Part shown: in pieces, positions 59,605-64,000 of the stretch | Layout: each line of letters begins with the position of its first letter | Position numbering within the stretch: position 1 is the stretch's first letter | Assembly (NCBI GenBank): GCA_033819885.1 | Contig: JAQYUZ010000033.1 | Span: 62,001-126,000, forward strand | Origin: Microbotryomycetes sp. JL201 | Taxonomy: Eukaryota; Basidiomycota; Microbotryomycetes | Length of the DNA: 64,000 bases | Reading direction: 5' to 3' | The notes under the pieces: model-generated | Seen by the model: only the letters and a program-made list of their open reading frames with translations | Told to the model about the DNA's origin: nothing | The model's database searches: none | Made by a program: the position numbers and the translations under genes

Positions 59605-61504
59605 ATGGGAGCACTGCCAAGCAGTTTCGGCAAAGGATACGTCGACGAGTTTGTCTTTCCTGAGCGATGTCCCGGACAACTGGTGGTACGTGTCCAATTT
59701 TAAGGAGCCGAGACTGCACCGCATTTTTCATCCTGTCCGTGCTGACTGGGTCTGGCCTTTGAAGGGAGTGTACTGTGCAGCACCCTGGAGCTCGGCAATC
59801 AAAGAGTGCTGTGCGCTATGTGCATCAGTCTGTCGCAATTTAATGCAATCCGTCTGTGGCACTGACCCTTCCGGTGACGCAGCCTGCTATCAATGGCGGC
59901 TTCACACTTATCGGCAAGCGACGCATGCGAATTGATGTCTACGAGCTGACAAATGCCGTGCAGGGATTATACTCTCGACGTTTGCAGCAACATTCACCCA
60001 ATGGATCAATCCAACCGGTGCAGCAGCTGTCGTGATTGCCCAGGGTGAGCAGTTCGGCACGAGATCCTTGCACAAGCAAAGCAGCTCAAGATGGACGCCG
60101 TACCTTTGACAGTTTTGGGCGCCAATATCTAGTTAGCCGCACGTTTTCAGGCACTGGCTCGAGCTGACATGCGCGCTCTGTAGCATCTTCACGGTCCTAG
60201 GCAGGTTCGTCGAGTCAAAGCATGCGCAGTTCCAGTGCTAAAGCTGTGGCTGCAGGTGGGCTTTTGCTGTGGGTGGCGGTGTCCAGCAATGGCACGCTCG
60301 CCACGCGTTTCTTGTGAGTAGCAGCACAGTTTGGGATGCTGCAAAAAGCTGAGAGTGGAGCCATGGCAGGTCGCTGGCGGCTCCGTCGTACCCCTCGTTG
60401 CTACAACTCTTGCCGAGGCGCACCAGATCCACGGTTTTGAATCAGACGTGGCGTACCATGAATTTGTTCGAATTTTCTGGCAAGGCACGGCCGAAGAGAA
60501 AGCAAACCACGGGCACTGGTCGCGCGAAGGTGACGGCGCGATTCGGCGACTGTGGTTCTTGCAACGACGTCACAAGGCTTTGTTCACGTCAATCTTTTTC
60601 AGCTTGTCGTTGGCAAGCTGGATCGTCGTCTACATTTGCATCTCCATAAGCAAGTCGTTCTGGCAAACCAATTGTAAGTCATATTCTTCCCTGCTAGATC
60701 TGACTGATACTGACCTTTAGGTCCGGTAGGTCACGAGTTGATTGACAAGCACGCGTCGCCCGTCTTGATGGCCTATTCGGTCGTACTGATGAGCGCAGCG
60801 TTCGGTGTGGCCGTTGGATTTTGGATCTGGACGGCCCTCCATTACGCTCGGTGGCGCGGGCCAATCAACAAACCGCCCCGTCGCCGTCGTGGCACAACAC
60901 TGTCTCCAGGGGCTTCTGTGTAAGTTTGAGCCGACTGTGCTGGGCTCCCTCGTGACGAACCATTCGTGGCAGGTTCCGCCGCGCACTGTCCTTCACACGA
61001 GGTTACGACTGGATTCGCTATGGCATACCGACTTTCTTGTTTTTGACTTGGTTTGCCGCTATCGCTCTCACGACCGAAAACGCGTACCGTTACTTTTTGA
61101 CCGTCAACGGCACGGCCTTTTACTATTCATGCGTACAAAACTTGTTCCTTGGAGTTGGTTCCGTGGTCGGTCTCGGGTTCGTTCTCAACAAGCATGGTTT
61201 CACGTATAAGCAAAGACGAGAGCGAGAACTTGCACAAATGCTCAGGTCAGAGCTCGTGATCGTGGCCGAAGAACTGAATGTGGAAGTCATGCGATCTGCG
61301 CACGATGGCATCTCGGTGCCAAAGAATCGGAGAGACTTGATTAACGAAATTTTAGCTGCTGATATGGCGAGGGCAAGGCAAGAGGCGAAAGGAAACGTGC
61401 AGGGTGCGTTTGAGAACGTGAGCGTACCGCCTTCTCGCGCTGGAAGCGTTCGCCGCTCGAGGTCAGCGTCGCAGCGTCTGTCAATTCGTGGAATGGATTG
61501 CTGA
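59605..61504 (+). CDS. Multi-pass membrane protein with Cys-rich N-terminus, function unknown (pair member B)
   Basis: Likely exons 59605-59685, 59765-59873, 59964-60044, then a part I could not resolve (60045 to about 60330), then an exon ending at 60673, 60721-60919 and 60973-61504. N-terminal Cys-rich piece CAAPWSSAIKECCALC, then hydrophobic IILSTFAATFTQWINP, ALFTSIFFSLSLASWIVVYI, VLMAYSVVLMSAAFGVAVGF, IPTFLFLTWFAAIALTT and NLFLGVGSVVGLGFVL, and a basic Ser/Arg tail ending GMDC. Order of features and spacing match member A (CC-x-x-C, membrane block, charged loop, membrane pair with a CPVGHEL / PCERELEP-like segment between). Probably the same family. Function unknown. Confidence 0.6.
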
Positions 61505-61783
61505 GAGCATGATACTGAGTTCGAATCGCGGTTAGGACCCGTTGCGCGGACACCGACCGATCACACCACATCAACACATTTGGAAGGTGAGCAAAAGGTG
61601 GCGAATCGGGCTGACACGAAGATTGACATGTCTGGAGGCAACAGTGTCTTTGCCAGGCTCGTCGCTGGACATGACTCCTTCGCGTTAATCGCAGCGCCTT
61701 CAGAGTAGAACATTGCTTCGTTACAAATGAATTTCGACTCTCTTTTCGCTCTTTCGTGAATTTGTCAAGCCAAGCTGAATCGT

Positions 61784-62766
61784 CTAGTAGCGACGACCGT
61801 AATCGCGAGGCGGCGGCGGAGGCATGTCGTAGTCGCGAGGAGGTGGCCTTCTGTCATCGTAGCGAGGGCGGTCATCGCGCATCGGGGCAGCGTACGAGCC
61901 TCGATCATCGTAACGGTCACGTCCACCACCGTAGTAGGGGTCGCGGCCGCCACCGCCGTACCTGTCATCATAGCCGCCTCGCGAGTAGCGGTCTGGAGGA
62001 GGGCCGTAGCGGTCATAGCCGCCTCGTCCGCCGCCGTAATAGTCACGCGGTGGTGGCGGGCCGTATCGGTCATAACCACCTCGGCCGCCTCCACCTCCAA
62101 ACCCGTCTGCAGAAAACGAGTCAATGCGCAGCCCTATCCAACAACAGACGAACATGACTGACCTCGCTTAGGTGGGCCATGATACTGTCCGGGTGTAGCT
62201 GTACACAAGAGTGCGTTTCAATGAGCTTGTTCGACGACGGAAATGGCAACCCCGACTTACGAGTGCGAGCGCGGCCACGACGAGCCTTCTCAACGGTCAT
62301 TGGTCGACCCATGAGCTCAGTAGCGTTCAAGCCGGCGATGGCAGCATCAGCGTCCTCGACTTGCTCCATCGTAACGAAAGCGAAGCCACGCGAATCTTTG
62401 GAGTGGGGGTCGCGCATGACTTGGACCTTGTCAATCTGTATATGCAAGAGGATAAGCCTGCAGCTCCATGATTAGACTGGAGGAAGCACGTACGCGGCCG
62501 TATTTGCCAAAGATCTCCTCAAGGTCACGCTCCTCGACGCGAGTCGACAAGCCCGAAACGTGCAAATTGTTGCCCGGGTTCTGGTCACCACCTCCACCTC
62601 CTCGAGGAGCACTGGCACGGATCATCAGCTCTGCATAGGTGTGACGTGCCCGTGGGACTCACCGACCACGATCCTCCTCTCGAGCTGGCGGGGGTGGCGA
62701 GCGCGATCGGCGAGGCGAGGCAGAGCGCTCGCGTTCGCGTTCGTCGTATCCTGTTGCGGAGAGCAT
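61784..62766 (-). CDS. TRA2: Tra2-like splicing regulator (RRM protein)
   Basis: SR-like splicing factor related to Transformer-2. Exons from the start: 62663-62766, 62494-62611, 62261-62435, 62163-62198, 61784-62106; 251 residues. Short RS-like N-terminus (RERERSASPRRSRSPPPP), RRM with NNLHVSGLSTRVEERDLEEI and DSRGFAFVTMEQVEDADAAI, directly followed by the Tra2-specific linker RTPTPGQYHGPPKR, and a Gly/Tyr/Asp/Arg tail with a repeated GGYDRYGPPP unit. The start is taken at MLSATGYDERER; an upstream in-frame ATG at 62886 or an extra 5' exon is possible. Confidence 0.88.
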
Positions 62767-63333
62767 GAATAGCGACAACACGGAGCGAAGCCGGTTTCGA
62801 TTCGGTGCGGTGGAAGGGGAAAGAGCGTTGGTAAGTCGGGTGTCGTTAAGCGAGGCAGATGTACGATGCGCATGAGTGTTTGTCAAGGAGAGACGAAGCG
62901 GATGGAATTCGTCTGTTCGTCAACTACTGCAGTCGCAAGTCGCAAGCGAACCGAAAACCGCGGTCGAACGACGCGACCCGACGGACGCGCTTCATGGTCT
63001 ACGTTCGAGTCGCGAGACTGGAGCCGAAAAGTGCACAGAGGAGATGCAACAGAGCAGTCACAGGTCGCAAGCAGGAATGCCGCAATCGCGTGTTCGTTGC
63101 GCTCAGTCGGGCGTCACTCGTAGCCTGGCGAGACGCCAATGATCTCGAGATGCAGCACAGCCCTTGAGCAGGCATGCGTGAGTGCCGCGACAGTACGTTG
63201 TGCGGTGCACGTGCCGGTCTGGCGTAGAACGCGGATGCGGCCGAGCCGAACACGACAGCGCGCGAGCGTTGTTTTTCGCATCAGACGAGACGATCTATCT
63301 GTTGGGCAGGTGCACGCAGTCGAGAGCGAATCG
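62767..63333. other. Upstream region of TRA2
   Basis: 567 bases with several open frames but no recognisable product. It probably carries the TRA2 promoter. Confidence 0.4.
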
Positions 63334-63574
63334 ATGGCTGACCTTGTTGTTCACTCATCGTCGACTGGTGGCGCCGGAGGCGGTGCGTGAGCTAGTTGAC
63401 GCAGTGGGCGACGCACGAGCGTCAAACCCCGGAAACCCGAAACCCGTTCGGGTACGCGCTTTGGTCGCACAAGACGAAATGCAAGCACTATTGCAACAAA
63501 CGAAGCAGTCATGGCAGGAACTGAGAAAAAACCCCGTGGAATTGAGTACACTGCACGTGAATGGAAATGCCTAG
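63334..63574 (+). CDS. Possible small protein gene, function unknown
   Basis: Tentative two-exon model 63334-63382 and 63474-63574 giving 49 residues: [16 protein letters not shown] then [20 protein letters not shown] and [13 protein letters not shown]. The second part looks like a real amphipathic helix. Donor GTGCGT is good, but no clear branch point precedes the acceptor. Its stop TAG overlaps the stop of RPC2 on the other strand. A longer upstream frame without ATG also reads into exon 2. Confidence 0.3.
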
Positions 63575-64000
63575 ACGGCATCCTCGAGAACCTGTGTGCG
63601 CCAAATGTCAATGGTTGGGCTTTCACCTGCCCATAGGCGCAACGTACGAGACGAGGAGCAATGTTCATCGCGAGCATTTCCTGGAACAAAAGCTTGCAAG
63701 CGTAAGGGATCGTCACTTTGACGACGCGTTTGGAAGTTTTGCAGCCTGACAATTTCAGCGTCAGTACAATGTAGCATGGTACCAGCCAAGAACAAGACTC
63801 ACGGATGCACCATCCGTTGTAACCCATGAAACCGCAATCCTGGCACACATCGACCTTGAACGCGTCCGAACTGAGCATCAACCGCTCGAGCAACAACTGA
63901 GCAGCGCCGTGAGCAATCAAGCAATCACGCTCCATCTCTCCGAGACGCAATCCACCATCTCGCGAGCGACCTTCGGTAGGTTGGCGGGTCAAAACGGCTC
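63571..64000 (-). CDS. RPC2: RNA polymerase III second-largest subunit, 3' end; continues beyond window
   Basis: C-terminal part of the Pol III beta-like subunit. Exons in window: 63803-64000 (open at the edge), 63648-63745, 63571-63591. Residues: [40 protein letters not shown], then the zinc clamp CQDC with [33 protein letters not shown] and terminal [17 protein letters not shown] and the LEDA-type ending favour the Pol III rather than the Pol II subunit. The last exon is only 21 nt including the stop. Confidence 0.92.

Noticed and set aside
63182-63473. Long plus-strand frame upstream of the candidate small gene
   Set aside because: It has no ATG and no recognisable domain; only its last part may be coding.

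Overview
The window is nuclear DNA of a fungus, most probably a small-genome basidiomycete. Nearly every gene is cut by short introns (about 50-80 nt), with donors such as GTGAGT, GTGCGT and GTAAGT and usually a CTGAC/CTGAT branch point just before the acceptor. I could place about 120 introns, and reading frame is kept across every gene listed as resolved. Fungus-specific genes include the DASH subunit DUO1, secreted chitin deacetylases, a Ran1-type kinase and peroxisomal acyl-CoA oxidase. The exact species cannot be read from this; a Pucciniomycotina-like basidiomycete is my guess only.

Layout. 1-9.2 kb: end of an ABCC transporter, ubiquitin-RPL40, DUO1, a Rab5 GTPase divergent from a Mei2-like RNA-binding protein, and a small KEOPS/Gon7-like gene. 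10.9-15.5 kb: mitochondrial RNA polymerase RPO41. 15.5-19.3 kb: a gene-poor island. 19.3-21.8 kb: a Ran1/SKS1-type kinase. 21.8-23.9 kb: a second gene-poor island. 23.9-30.5 kb: a disordered orphan protein, a membrane-anchored amidohydrolase and a basic orphan. 31.3-34.0 kb: two tandem chitin deacetylases. 34.2-40.2 kb: a mitochondrial PPR-type protein, a small multi-pass membrane protein and a zinc-type CDF transporter. 40.7-43.2 kb: an F-box protein and TIM13. 43.4-52.9 kb (minus strand): flippase NEO1, tRNA methyltransferase TRM8 and glutamyl-tRNA synthetase. 53-57.5 kb: exosome subunit RRP41 and acyl-CoA oxidase. 57.5-61.5 kb: two head-to-head multi-pass membrane proteins that look related. 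61.8-64 kb: TRA2 and the 3' end of RNA polymerase III subunit RPC2.

Most genes are unrelated housekeeping neighbours, not a cluster. There is a loose theme of gene expression (RPL40, RPO41, TRM8, GluRS, RRP41, TRA2, RPC2) and another of membrane traffic and lipid (Rab5, NEO1, acyl-CoA oxidase).

The most unusual signals are an apparent excess of GC-AG introns (seven of about 120), one of which carries a 52-nt pure T tract; several very small exons; stopless in-frame introns; the tandem chitin deacetylases with one intron lost; and the paired orphan membrane proteins. I saw no CRISPR array, rRNA, convincing tRNA, or intact mobile element.
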